NCBI RefSeq assembly: GCF_003660265.1
Contig: NZ_QXQP01000009.1
Span: 1-61,423 of the forward strand
DNA: 61,423 nt
Direction of reading: 5' to 3'
Origin: Helicobacter mehlei
GTDB lineage: Bacteria > Campylobacterota > Campylobacteria > Campylobacterales > Helicobacteraceae
Shown: positions 16,726 through 25,572 of the stretch, piece after piece
How positions within the stretch are numbered: position 1 is the stretch's first letter
How the letters are laid out: each line of letters opens with the position of its first letter
The notes under the pieces: generated by a model
Databases searched by the model: none
The model's input: only the letters and a program-made list of their open reading frames with translations
What the model was told of the DNA's origin: nothing
Program-made: the position numbers and the translations under genes

Positions 16726-18663
16726 TTAGGACTCCACGCTGGCATAAGTGCCCAAACTGGTAGGTTGGCAAAAAGTGAGGGCATCTAGGATATTTTGGAG
16801 AGGTATAGTGTGCGCCACTTCCAATAATAGATGTTCGCCCAAAGGGTGGGCATGGCAGAGTTTGGCGGGCTTGAGGCTTTGGGTTAAAAATTCTAAGGCC
16901 GCGCCCAAGCAATACAATGCGCTTTTTTTCTCTAAGATGCCTTCTGTGCGTAAAGCAAAATCTGCCCTAGCCACCACCAAATACCAACGCTTCTTACCAA
17001 ATTCCAAAGAGTGGATCGCCTTGATTTTGGCAAGAAGTAGGGCGGGCAACACATCTTTTAAGCACTCTTGCACTAAGAGTGCCCCAAAGTCTATTCCCCC
17101 CTCTTGCAGGGCTTGAATCAAAGCTAGGGGGTCTAATTCCTGCAAGAACGCACTTTGCCCAAAGGCACGGCGTATATCCCCTTCTAAGCCATAAAACCCG
17201 ATTTTCTCCGGGCGAATTAAACTCCTAGAAACCCCCAAGATTTCTGTAAAAATGCTCTCTAAGCCCTTACCCACTCCCTTAAAAATTTGGGCTTCCCGCA
17301 CGGGGTAGTAACTCTTGAGTCCTAAACTCTGTTTGTGCTGGGCGATTTGGCGCGCGATCTGCAAGCGTTGTTGCAACAACGCGCTAATTTGTTGATCCAG
17401 ATGATCAATTTGGGTGCGGCTTTGCTCTAGACTCTCCACGCCTAAACAACTCAACTCATCGCTGATCATGTGGGCTAATTTTTCTTTGGGTTTGAGCACT
17501 TTAAGCGTGCCCTTACTCAAGCCTAGCTCTAGGATTTTAGGGCGGCTATTATAATGGCTAGCCATGCTTGCCCCATAAGCCCCCACTTTATCCAAGATCA
17601 CCAAATCTCCCCGTTTGAGTGTGGGTAGTTCGACTCCCTTGGCAAAGCAATCCGCACTCTCACAAATGGGCCCCACTAGATCGTAAGTTTGTTTGGGGTT
17701 GTGCGGATCGCTGGTGGTATAGATGGGGTGGGTGGCTTGGTAGAGGGCAGGGCGCAAAAAATCATTCATACCCGCATCGATGATCGCAAAATGCTTGCGT
17801 TCATTGTGCTTGGTGTATTGGACTTGGCTAACCAGCACCCCGCTATCCCCGACAATTTTGCGCCCGGGCTCACAAATGATAGTCAAATCTAATTCCTTGA
17901 GGGCTTGGAAAATAGCACTAGCATAGGCATTCAGATCGATCAAGTTCTGATTTTGCTCTTGGCTATAATCAATCCCTAGCCCCCCGCCCACATCAAAAAA
18001 TTTGAGCTCCACCCCACTAGCCACCAAAAAACGCGCCAATGCTCCCATCTTGGTGCAAGCCTCTGCGATGGGGGCTAAATCTGTGAGCTGGGAACCGATA
18101 TGAAACTGCATCGCAACGGGCTCTAAAAAGGCGGACTGCTTGGCAAACATGAACATCTGTACCGCTTCTTTTTCCTCCACCCCGAATTTATTTTCCCAAA
18201 GTCCGGTAGAGATATAGGGGTGGGTGAGCGCATCAATGTTGGGGTTAATGCGCACCGAGACTCGCGCACACATCTTAAGCTCTTTAGCGATGCTCTCAAT
18301 TAGGCGCAATTCCTCAAAGGATTCCACATTCAAAAATAAAATCTTGCTAGTGAGGGCAAGGCTGATTTCATGTTCTAATTTGGCCACCCCGCTAAAAATG
18401 ATGTGGTAGGGCTTGATCCCAGCTAAAAGGGCTTTACGCACTTCATAGATGGAAACACAATCGGCCCCACAGCCCAATTTTGCCAAGTGTTGCAAGAGGG
18501 CTAAATTAGAATTAGCCTTGAGCGCATAGCAAATTAAAGATTTTTTACCCCTAAAGGCTTCTTTAAAATCTGCAAATCTGCTTTCTATGCGATCCAAATC
18601 GTAGAGATAAAAGGGCGTGGCGTGCTGGGTGGCGATCTCTTGGATTTGGGCTAGTTCCAGCAT
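16726..18663 (-). CDS. lysA: diaminopimelate decarboxylase fused to chorismate mutase and a PheA-like domain
   Basis: 645 residues in one frame. Residues 1 to about 405 are LysA, the last step of lysine synthesis, with the PLP-lysine region SLICYALKANSNLALL, HIGSQ, VGGGLGI and the CESAD substrate loop. A chorismate mutase helix follows (SRTQIDHLDQQISALLQQR, about 410-490). The last 150 residues resemble a prephenate dehydratase (GFYGLEGDIRRAFGQ, GGIDFGALLVQE) but lack the catalytic Thr-Arg-Phe triplet, so are probably inactive or regulatory. In H. pylori lysA and the chorismate mutase gene are separate neighbours. A one-base error joining two frames cannot be excluded. Confidence 0.88.
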   Translation of the reverse strand: MLELAQIQEIATQHATPFYLYDLDRIESRFADFKEAFRGKKSLICYALKANSNLALLQHLAKLGCGADCVSIYEVRKALLAGIKPYHIIFSGVAKLEHEISLALTSKILFLNVESFEELRLIESIAKELKMCARVSVRINPNIDALTHPYISTGLWENKFGVEEKEAVQMFMFAKQSAFLEPVAMQFHIGSQLTDLAPIAEACTKMGALARFLVASGVELKFFDVGGGLGIDYSQEQNQNLIDLNAYASAIFQALKELDLTIICEPGRKIVGDSGVLVSQVQYTKHNERKHFAIIDAGMNDFLRPALYQATHPIYTTSDPHNPKQTYDLVGPICESADCFAKGVELPTLKRGDLVILDKVGAYGASMASHYNSRPKILELGLSKGTLKVLKPKEKLAHMISDELSCLGVESLEQSRTQIDHLDQQISALLQQRLQIARQIAQHKQSLGLKSYYPVREAQIFKGVGKGLESIFTEILGVSRSLIRPEKIGFYGLEGDIRRAFGQSAFLQELDPLALIQALQEGGIDFGALLVQECLKDVLPALLLAKIKAIHSLEFGKKRWYLVVARADFALRTEGILEKKSALYCLGAALEFLTQSLKPAKLCHAHPLGEHLLLEVAHTIPLQNILDALTFCQPTSLGTYASVES

Positions 18664-18669
18664 GGGGGT

Positions 18670-19236
18670 TTAAGAAATCTTTTGGGCTTGTAGGGCTTTG
18701 AGGGCGTGGGCTTCTCCAATCTCAAAGGCTTTTTTGTTGAGCTCGGCCACTTTTGCGGGGACTTTAGAGATCATCGTTTGGATCACCTGCTCCCGATCCA
18801 CGCATTCCACTAAAATAGTTGTGATCGCCAACGCCACCACCGATTGCGTGATGATATTGCCGACCTCATCTTTAGCAATGCTAATAATGGGGATTTTATA
18901 GAGTTGCAATCTTGCTTCATCTTGTGCACTGGGTTTAACTAAGTTAGGATCGACCACCACAACCCCCCCATCTTTGACATCGTCCTTAAACAGCATGTAG
19001 CTACTTTGTGCCACAGAGAGCATAAAATCAATTTCCCCGCTTTTGGCATAGGGGTAAATGATCTCTTCAGAATTCAAAATAATATCCACTTTGGTAGGCC
19101 CGCCCCTAACTTGGCTGGTGTAGGTGGAAGTCTTGGTCCCAAACCCTCCCGAGGCGATCTTGGCTTCGGCTAAAATCTCACCCGCTAAAAGCACCCCCTG
19201 CCCCCCCACACCGGTAAAACGCAATTGCAATTCCAT
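18670..19236 (-). CDS. oorC: 2-oxoglutarate:acceptor oxidoreductase, gamma subunit
   Basis: Subunit of the oxygen-sensitive 2-oxoglutarate oxidoreductase that replaces 2-oxoglutarate dehydrogenase in epsilonproteobacteria. 188 residues with the family start LRFTGVGGQGVLLAGEILAE and TYTSQVRGGPTKVDI. Follows oorB with a one-base gap. The four oor genes keep the order D-A-B-C. Confidence 0.95.
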   Translation of the reverse strand: MELQLRFTGVGGQGVLLAGEILAEAKIASGGFGTKTSTYTSQVRGGPTKVDIILNSEEIIYPYAKSGEIDFMLSVAQSSYMLFKDDVKDGGVVVVDPNLVKPSAQDEARLQLYKIPIISIAKDEVGNIITQSVVALAITTILVECVDREQVIQTMISKVPAKVAELNKKAFEIGEAHALKALQAQKIS

Positions 19237-19237
19237 G

Positions 19238-20062
19238 TTAGCTCCTCTCTTTTTTAGCCTTTTTGATCACCCCAGCATACGCCTCGCAATATTCCACTTT
19301 AGAGAGGTCTTGTTTTAAAATGCCGGTGGGGTATTTATCCTCCCTTTCTTCAGGGCTTAGTTGCTCATAAGCGCGTTGGCTCACCAGCCTAGAGGCGATC
19401 CATTCCAAAGTTTGGGCCGCTTGGGCCATTTTATTTTTGCGCCCCAAATTGATATGGCAATTACTGTGCACATCCACAAAGCTAAAGCCCTTATGCTTAA
19501 AGCCCTCGATCAACACCCGTTCCAACTTCTTGGGGTCTAAGACACTCTCACGGGCTACAAAGGTCGCCCCGGCCGCCATCGTGATTTGGCATGGATCAAA
19601 GTGGTTGTCAATATTCCCACTTTGGGCGGTTACCGTCCACATGCCATTGGGCGTGGTGGGGGAAGTTTGGGAATTGGTCAAGCCATAGATAAAATTATTC
19701 ACCAAGACCAAGTTTAAATCAATGTTACGCCTGCAAGCATGGATGGTGTGATTCCCCCCAATGGCAAAACTGTCCCCATCGCCAGAGACCACGATCACAT
19801 GCTTACTAGGATTAGCCATTTTAATCCCGGTGGCATAGGCTAATGCACGCCCGTGTGTAGTGTGCACGGTGTTGCAATTCACATACGAACTCATCCGGCC
19901 ACTGCATCCAATCCCGCTCACCAAGCACACATCATCCATATTCCAGCCTAGTGCGTCAATGGCACGGATGATGCATTTTAAGATCACCCCATCTCCACAA
20001 CCCCAACACCAAAGCGTGGGCGTGCGCTCCACCCGCAAATATTCATCGTAGTTAAACGCCAT
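19238..20062 (-). CDS. oorB: 2-oxoglutarate:acceptor oxidoreductase, beta (TPP) subunit
   Basis: Thiamine-diphosphate subunit, 274 residues: CWGCGDGVILK and VSGIGCSGR carry cluster-binding cysteines; VVSGDGDSFAIGGNH through VNNFIYGLTNSQTSPT is the GDG...N cofactor/Mg site. Overlaps oorA by one base. Confidence 0.95.
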   Translation of the reverse strand: MAFNYDEYLRVERTPTLWCWGCGDGVILKCIIRAIDALGWNMDDVCLVSGIGCSGRMSSYVNCNTVHTTHGRALAYATGIKMANPSKHVIVVSGDGDSFAIGGNHTIHACRRNIDLNLVLVNNFIYGLTNSQTSPTTPNGMWTVTAQSGNIDNHFDPCQITMAAGATFVARESVLDPKKLERVLIEGFKHKGFSFVDVHSNCHINLGRKNKMAQAAQTLEWIASRLVSQRAYEQLSPEEREDKYPTGILKQDLSKVEYCEAYAGVIKKAKKERS

Positions 20063-21192
20063 TACAACTCCTTGATTTTAGCCATGATTTGTTTGGGGCT
20101 AAAGGGTCTGCCATTAGCTTGCAACAAGCCCTCTACTTTTCTGTGCATCACATGTTCGATCTGATGGATATACTGCCCTTTATTGAGCTCGACCACCAAG
20201 ATTTTTTCAAATTGCTTGCCCAGTTCTTGCAATCTTTTATCCGGGCTGGGCCACAAGGTCAAGGGCCTAAAAAAGGCCACTTTCTTAGGATAATTCTGTG
20301 TTTTTAAATCTCTTAGGGCTTCTTTGATGCACAAGGCACTAGAACCATACCCAATCACCAACAAGTCCGCCCCCTCTATGTCGATCTCTTCATTCAAATT
20401 CACCGATTCGGCTTGGGAATTGATCTTATTAAAGAGGCGATCCATTAGTGCACCCCCCACTTTGGCATCCTCTGTAGGGAAGCCAATAGCATCGTGGTGT
20501 AACCCAGTTACATGGTAGCGGTAGCCGGTAAAAAAGGGATTGAGGATGGCAGACTCATCTAAGGGCACCCCATAGGGTTTATAATCCTTAGGATCACCTT
20601 TAAATACACGCCGGTTAATGATGCTTTCTTGCACTTGTTCCAAGTCGGGTAACTCCACCCGCCCATACATGTGCCCGATAGTTTCATCCAGCACCAAGAA
20701 AACCGGAGTCATGAGTTTTTCAGCCAAATTAAAGGCGCGGATGGTTTCTGTGTAAGCTTCTTGCAAGTTGCCCGGAGCCAAGGTTACAGATTGGAAATCA
20801 CCATGGATGGGGTGTTTTAAAAAGCTAATATCCCCTTGAGCGACCCGTGTGGGCATGCCCGTTGAAGGCCCTGATCGCATCACATCTACGATCACTAAGG
20901 GTGTTTCGGTCATGTAAGAATAGCCAATTTGCTCCACTTTTAAAGAGATCCCCGGACCCGAGCTAGCCGTCATGGATTTAACCCCGCTCATGCTTGCTCC
21001 CAAAGAAACGCAAATCCCCCCAATCTCATCTTCCATTTGCATAAAATGCCCCCCATGGGCGGGCAAAAGCAAACTCATCGCATGCATAATATCCGAACTG
21101 GGCGTAATGGGATAGCCCCCAAAAAAGCGGCAACCCGCATCAATGGCAGCCTGAGCGACCAATTCATTCCCATCTGAAATTAATTCCCTCAT
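20062..21192 (-). CDS. oorA: 2-oxoglutarate:acceptor oxidoreductase, alpha subunit
   Basis: 376 residues of the pyruvate/2-oxoacid ferredoxin oxidoreductase alpha family: AAIDAGCRFFGGYPITPSSD at the start, MEDEIGGICVSLGASMSGVK and TASSGPGISLKVEQIGY after it. Provides the 2-oxoacid site with OorB; electrons leave through OorD. Starts within the last codon of oorD (ATGA-type overlap). Confidence 0.95.
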   Translation of the reverse strand: MRELISDGNELVAQAAIDAGCRFFGGYPITPSSDIMHAMSLLLPAHGGHFMQMEDEIGGICVSLGASMSGVKSMTASSGPGISLKVEQIGYSYMTETPLVIVDVMRSGPSTGMPTRVAQGDISFLKHPIHGDFQSVTLAPGNLQEAYTETIRAFNLAEKLMTPVFLVLDETIGHMYGRVELPDLEQVQESIINRRVFKGDPKDYKPYGVPLDESAILNPFFTGYRYHVTGLHHDAIGFPTEDAKVGGALMDRLFNKINSQAESVNLNEEIDIEGADLLVIGYGSSALCIKEALRDLKTQNYPKKVAFFRPLTLWPSPDKRLQELGKQFEKILVVELNKGQYIHQIEHVMHRKVEGLLQANGRPFSPKQIMAKIKEL

Positions 21193-21530
21193 TGTCCCCT
21201 CCCTTGCGCTACACTCTCTTCTAACAACATATAATGGTTGGCGCGTACCTTAATGCCTCTCTGCTCAGCCTCTTTAGAAACTTTAGCAAATTTAAAGTCT
21301 TTTTTCTCAGCAACATAAATGGCAAAATCAGGACAACCCAGCTCGCACTTGCAACACCCAATGCAACTCTCCGGGTAGGCGACCTTAGCCACCTTGCCCA
21401 AGACATGGTCCAAGCGCACACCCATGCCAAGCACCCCCGCTGGGCACACCGAGACGCATAGATCACAGCCCTTACACCTCTGCTCATTCACCCAAACCGG
21501 CACGCCCTCAGGGGCTAGCATTTTAGACAT
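21189..21530 (-). CDS. oorD: 2-oxoglutarate:acceptor oxidoreductase, ferredoxin-like delta subunit
   Basis: 113 residues with two [4Fe-4S] motifs, CKGCDLCVSVCPAG and CIGCCKCELGCPDF, passing electrons from the 2-oxoglutarate reaction to an acceptor. First gene of the oor operon; ATG 21530 follows AAGGAG. The roughly 155 bases upstream to pflA hold its promoter, but no single -10 box stands out. Confidence 0.93.
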   Translation of the reverse strand: MSKMLAPEGVPVWVNEQRCKGCDLCVSVCPAGVLGMGVRLDHVLGKVAKVAYPESCIGCCKCELGCPDFAIYVAEKKDFKFAKVSKEAEQRGIKVRANHYMLLEESVAQGRGQ

Positions 21531-21686
21531 TTTAACTCCTTATGCCCTTAGATCGTTTAAAATTTGGAGTCAGCATGCTAGCATTTAAATACTGAATTAG
21601 AACTAACAAGAAGGGCATTATGTGGGACTTGACACGCTCTATGGCAAATTTGTAGATTGTGGGATCATCTAAACCCAGTACCACCT

Positions 21687-24044
21687 TTAGGGTTTGGATA
21701 GATTGAGGGCTTGGGAGCATAAATCCTTCCAAGGTGAATCAAGAGGAATATCTAGGCACGCCTTAAAACTCTCTTGAGCCCCTTGTAAATCATTTTCTTG
21801 TCTTAAGATGGTGGCTTTGCTATACAAAACCCTTTGGCGATCTTTGGGGTTGAGCTTCCTATCTAAAAGGGCATTGCTTTCTTGCAAGGCTTCTTGGAGC
21901 TTACCCCCTCTAATCAACGCGCCGATCAGCTGTTCTTGGGCATAGGGCGTGTAGCTGTTGTTTCTATATTGTTTTTGCAAAGAGATGAGATTTTTAGCGT
22001 AAATTTCTAAAGTGGTGGGGTTGTTCTTGCTCTTGCCTTCATATTCGAGTAAGAGGGCATAAACCTCGATCATGCGCTCATCGTTTTTAAAGTGTTCTTG
22101 CAATTTGTTATAAATCTTAAATGCCTCCGGGGCGTTATTGGTTTGCATGTAATCAAAAAACAAGGTGAAGGCGATGTCATAATATTTTTTTTGCTTGTTG
22201 ATGGTGGCTAGTGTGAATGCATCTTTAGTGGCCAGCACGGAGTCTTGGTAATTATTGAGGGCATAGAGGTTACGCCCTTGACGATAGAGCCAAGCAAGTT
22301 TATCGGGCGTGTTGTGTTGCAATGCCCCATTAGAGAAGATAGCAGCCTGTTGGTAGAGGGCGGCATCATAGAGACAATCAAAGGCACTTAATTGTTCAGG
22401 GGGATCAAAATTTTTAGTTTCTAGAGGGTGGATTTGTACCGCATAGGTGTTAAATCTGGGGCAATCCCCATTTTGTAAAGCCGATCGACTCAAATGCAAC
22501 AAGGCCTCTTGCATGTAGGGCGAATCGTTCTTTAAATCAGGGGCTAGGGCTAAAACCTGCGTATAGTATTTGTGGGATAATAATAACTTGGCTTTGTGAT
22601 CAAGAGCCTTCTGGTGCTCTTTGGATGGGGGGGGAAACTCTTGTAAAATTTGGTCATAACGCGCCATTTTGTCATCAAAATTCCCATGCATGGAGAATAA
22701 AACTTCTTCGTCTCTATTTTTGACTAGACTCACATGGATGGCGTTGTTGTAATTGTCTAAGTAGGCTAGATTAGCGCGGTGGGCTTCATCGGGTTGGTTA
22801 TTTCTGGCATAGAGTGCACCCAATTCAAAAGCAGCCTTTTCTTTAATAACGGGATTGTCCTCTTGTTTGGCTAAGATTTGGGCAATTTTAATGGCAGGTG
22901 TAAAAATAGCTCTGGCGTTTAAATCTAGGAGGGTTTCATAGGATTTGACCGGGTTTTGGGCGAAAAAAAGAGGGTTGGCATCTAAAATTTTATCTAAGAT
23001 CAGTTGGGTATTCTTGCCCCCATTGTCTTGGAGATCAAAACGTGCCCAGTTGAAGGCAATGTCGCTCGCACTCTCAATGTCTCTTGCTTGGCTATAAGCC
23101 TTTTGCAACCCAGCCAACGCCGCACTTTTATCCCCTCGATTGCTCGCTTGCTGGGCTAGGTGCATTTGGGAGAGGGCGGCATAACGGCTTTTGGGGTATT
23201 CTGCAATCACGCGCTTAAAACTCGCTGTGGCTTGCAAGTCATAATTAATTTGGCTATAAGCCTTGCCCATCATGTAGAGCACATAGGGGACTTGGGAATC
23301 AGAGGGGTAGAATCTGAGCCATTGATCCCCAATTTGGATGATCAGGTCTTGTTTCTTTTTAAGGCTATTCAAGGCAATCATCTCATAGAGATAGAGGTCT
23401 TTTTTAAAGAGGGTGTTAGGATAAACCTTAAAGATACGGCTAATGGCTTTGAGGGCTTGCAGATATTCTTTTTGCTGGATGGCTTGTTTCACACCCAAAT
23501 ACTCTTCTAAATCCTGCCCTCTAGAGTAGGTGAGGGGTTTATTATCCACGTCTAATTCTTGAATCAAGGGGGTTTGGGCATTTTCAATGAGAATGGGGAA
23601 ATTGATTCCTTTGTTGGAAGCCCCTAAGGGGTCTTGTGGAGTCAAAAAGGGGATTTTGAGGTGGTAGCCCACAATTTGCCATGTTTTGGACATGTTGGGC
23701 TTAAGCTCTTGGATGGGGATATGTTGCTTGTAGTCATAGGGGAGGGCAAAGAGTTTTTCTTGGTATTTGGGCTTGATGTGCAAATGAAAAACCCGCTCTT
23801 GCATGGTGTAGGAGATGCTGAAAAACTCTGTATCCACAGGCGTGAAACCAGCCTTGGGGATGGCATCAATAACACAAGTAATTTCTTGAAGGGGTATCTT
23901 GGTTTGTTCGCATTTAAAGGGCGTGCTGTGCGTGAGGGTGAGGGTAGCAAAATCTTGTTCTTTTTCCCGCCCCTTAGTGATACTCATGTTCAGGGCGTTC
24001 AAAAGTGACCCCCACAGAATCAAAAGAGCTATGGCTTTTAACAT
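21687..24044 (-). CDS. pflA: flagellar motor accessory protein, PflA-like
   Basis: 785 residues: signal peptide (first 17), a beta-rich N-terminal domain, then many TPR-like helical repeats. In H. pylori the gene directly after nuoN is pflA, of similar size and TPR content, and here it begins 4 bases after nuoN. PflA is periplasmic and with PflB builds the spokes of the wide epsilonproteobacterial stator scaffold; its loss paralyses flagella. The assignment uses synteny and architecture, not a motif. Confidence 0.8.
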   Translation of the reverse strand: MLKAIALLILWGSLLNALNMSITKGREKEQDFATLTLTHSTPFKCEQTKIPLQEITCVIDAIPKAGFTPVDTEFFSISYTMQERVFHLHIKPKYQEKLFALPYDYKQHIPIQELKPNMSKTWQIVGYHLKIPFLTPQDPLGASNKGINFPILIENAQTPLIQELDVDNKPLTYSRGQDLEEYLGVKQAIQQKEYLQALKAISRIFKVYPNTLFKKDLYLYEMIALNSLKKKQDLIIQIGDQWLRFYPSDSQVPYVLYMMGKAYSQINYDLQATASFKRVIAEYPKSRYAALSQMHLAQQASNRGDKSAALAGLQKAYSQARDIESASDIAFNWARFDLQDNGGKNTQLILDKILDANPLFFAQNPVKSYETLLDLNARAIFTPAIKIAQILAKQEDNPVIKEKAAFELGALYARNNQPDEAHRANLAYLDNYNNAIHVSLVKNRDEEVLFSMHGNFDDKMARYDQILQEFPPPSKEHQKALDHKAKLLLSHKYYTQVLALAPDLKNDSPYMQEALLHLSRSALQNGDCPRFNTYAVQIHPLETKNFDPPEQLSAFDCLYDAALYQQAAIFSNGALQHNTPDKLAWLYRQGRNLYALNNYQDSVLATKDAFTLATINKQKKYYDIAFTLFFDYMQTNNAPEAFKIYNKLQEHFKNDERMIEVYALLLEYEGKSKNNPTTLEIYAKNLISLQKQYRNNSYTPYAQEQLIGALIRGGKLQEALQESNALLDRKLNPKDRQRVLYSKATILRQENDLQGAQESFKACLDIPLDSPWKDLCSQALNLSKP

Positions 24045-24048
24045 CGAT

Positions 24049-25572
24049 TCATGGCATCAAAAGACGGAAAGGCCACACCCACGAGGGGGTTACCCCCAGC
24101 CCCCAGTAAAAGCCCAAACCAGTCAATGGGCACAAAGATAAGATCGCCATTAAAATACCCAGTGCGCTAATGGCGGGGCTTGCATTGCTCAAGGGGGCAG
24201 GACTTTGCGGGGCGGGCTTGAAGAACATGGCAACTAGGAGCTTGAAGTAGTAGGCCACGCTGATCGCGCTGTTGATCACAATCACCATCGGCAAAAACAT
24301 GCCTTGACTCATCAGGGTTTGCAAAACAATGAGCTTGCCCCAAAAAAGCGAAAAGGGGGGGATTCCGGCTAGCGAAAAAATAAAAATAGCCCCCAGCAAG
24401 GCAAATGCGGGATGGGTTTTGATCAGCCCATTGAAACGCTCATAGGGGTAAGCATAGTTGGAAGCTAGGGAGTCTTGCTTGTTGGCGAGCAACCAAAAAA
24501 ACGCAAACGCCCCAATATTGGTGAAGAGAAAGTAAATCCAGTAGGTGAAGACGATGGAGCCATTGGTGATCACCCCTAAGAGTGCAAAGCCCGCATGGGA
24601 TATCGAACTATAAGCCATCATGCGCTTGGCATCTTTTTGCAAGAGAGCTAGAACATTGGGGATGGTGATAGTGAGGGCAATTAAGATCGTAGCAAGAGTT
24701 AAAATCGAGGACTCGAGTGGGGCCACTAGAGCGTAGTGCACAATGCGCATGAGGACCGTTAAACCTGCAATTTTAGGCACAATGGATATAAAGGCAGCAA
24801 AGACGGGGTTATTCCCCTCATAAATATCGGGCATCCAAGTGTGGAAGGGGACTAAAGAGACCTTAAAGCCCAGTGCACCAATAATAAACGCTAAAGAAAG
24901 CGTGGTGAGCAACAGCGAATAGGGGTTGGAGCTATAATCCCCAAAATGCCAAAGCCTAAATTGCCCCGTCTTGAGATAAAATAAAGCCGCCCCCAAGACA
25001 AAGAATACGCTAGCCAGCATGCTCATCGTGAAATATTTTAAGCCAGCCTCAATGCCCACTTTTTTATTATTCAATGCCATCAGCACGCACATTGCCAAAG
25101 ACGCGCTTTCTAAGCCAATGAGGATCAGTAAGAGATGTTGGGTAGAAACCATCAGCTCAAAGCCAGCCACCATGAACAAATAGAGGGGGTAAAATTCGGG
25201 AGTTTGGAACTCAGCAAATCTCTCTTTGGAGAAAACTAAGATAATGAGTAACAAACTAGCCAGCACGATTAAGGTTTGGGCAATAAAGGTGATGGCATCA
25301 TTGTCCAAAGCGTGGCCAACCAACCATTGCTCCCATGCACCAAAATATCTGAAATTAAACCCAGACCAATGCACCCACACGGCCAATAAATTCAAGGCTA
25401 AGAACACGATCACCAAAGAGACATTGAGGTCTCTTGAAAAACTGCGCTTAAACGCATTCAACAAGAGCAAGCAAATCCCCCCGCCCGCACTGATGAGAAG
25501 GGGCAGGAAAGTGAGCATGTTAAACTCTTGCATGGTTTGTGTGTCTGGAAAAGAGAGTAAAGAGTCCATCAT
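24049..25572 (-). CDS. nuoN: complex I antiporter-like subunit N
   Basis: 507 residues, about 14 transmembrane segments, with the conserved FKVSLVPFHTWMPDIYEG and MAYSSISHAGFALLGV. One of three antiporter-like proton-pumping subunits. Start ATG at 25572 overlaps the nuoM stop (ATGA). Confidence 0.95.
   Translation of the reverse strand: MMDSLLSFPDTQTMQEFNMLTFLPLLISAGGGICLLLLNAFKRSFSRDLNVSLVIVFLALNLLAVWVHWSGFNFRYFGAWEQWLVGHALDNDAITFIAQTLIVLASLLLIILVFSKERFAEFQTPEFYPLYLFMVAGFELMVSTQHLLLILIGLESASLAMCVLMALNNKKVGIEAGLKYFTMSMLASVFFVLGAALFYLKTGQFRLWHFGDYSSNPYSLLLTTLSLAFIIGALGFKVSLVPFHTWMPDIYEGNNPVFAAFISIVPKIAGLTVLMRIVHYALVAPLESSILTLATILIALTITIPNVLALLQKDAKRMMAYSSISHAGFALLGVITNGSIVFTYWIYFLFTNIGAFAFFWLLANKQDSLASNYAYPYERFNGLIKTHPAFALLGAIFIFSLAGIPPFSLFWGKLIVLQTLMSQGMFLPMVIVINSAISVAYYFKLLVAMFFKPAPQSPAPLSNASPAISALGILMAILSLCPLTGLGFYWGLGVTPSWVWPFRLLMP

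Noticed and set aside
21532-21732. 66-codon minus-strand frame between oorD and pflA
   Set aside because: No ribosome binding site and no recognisable family, and part lies over the pflA 3' end; the stretch is better seen as the oor promoter region.
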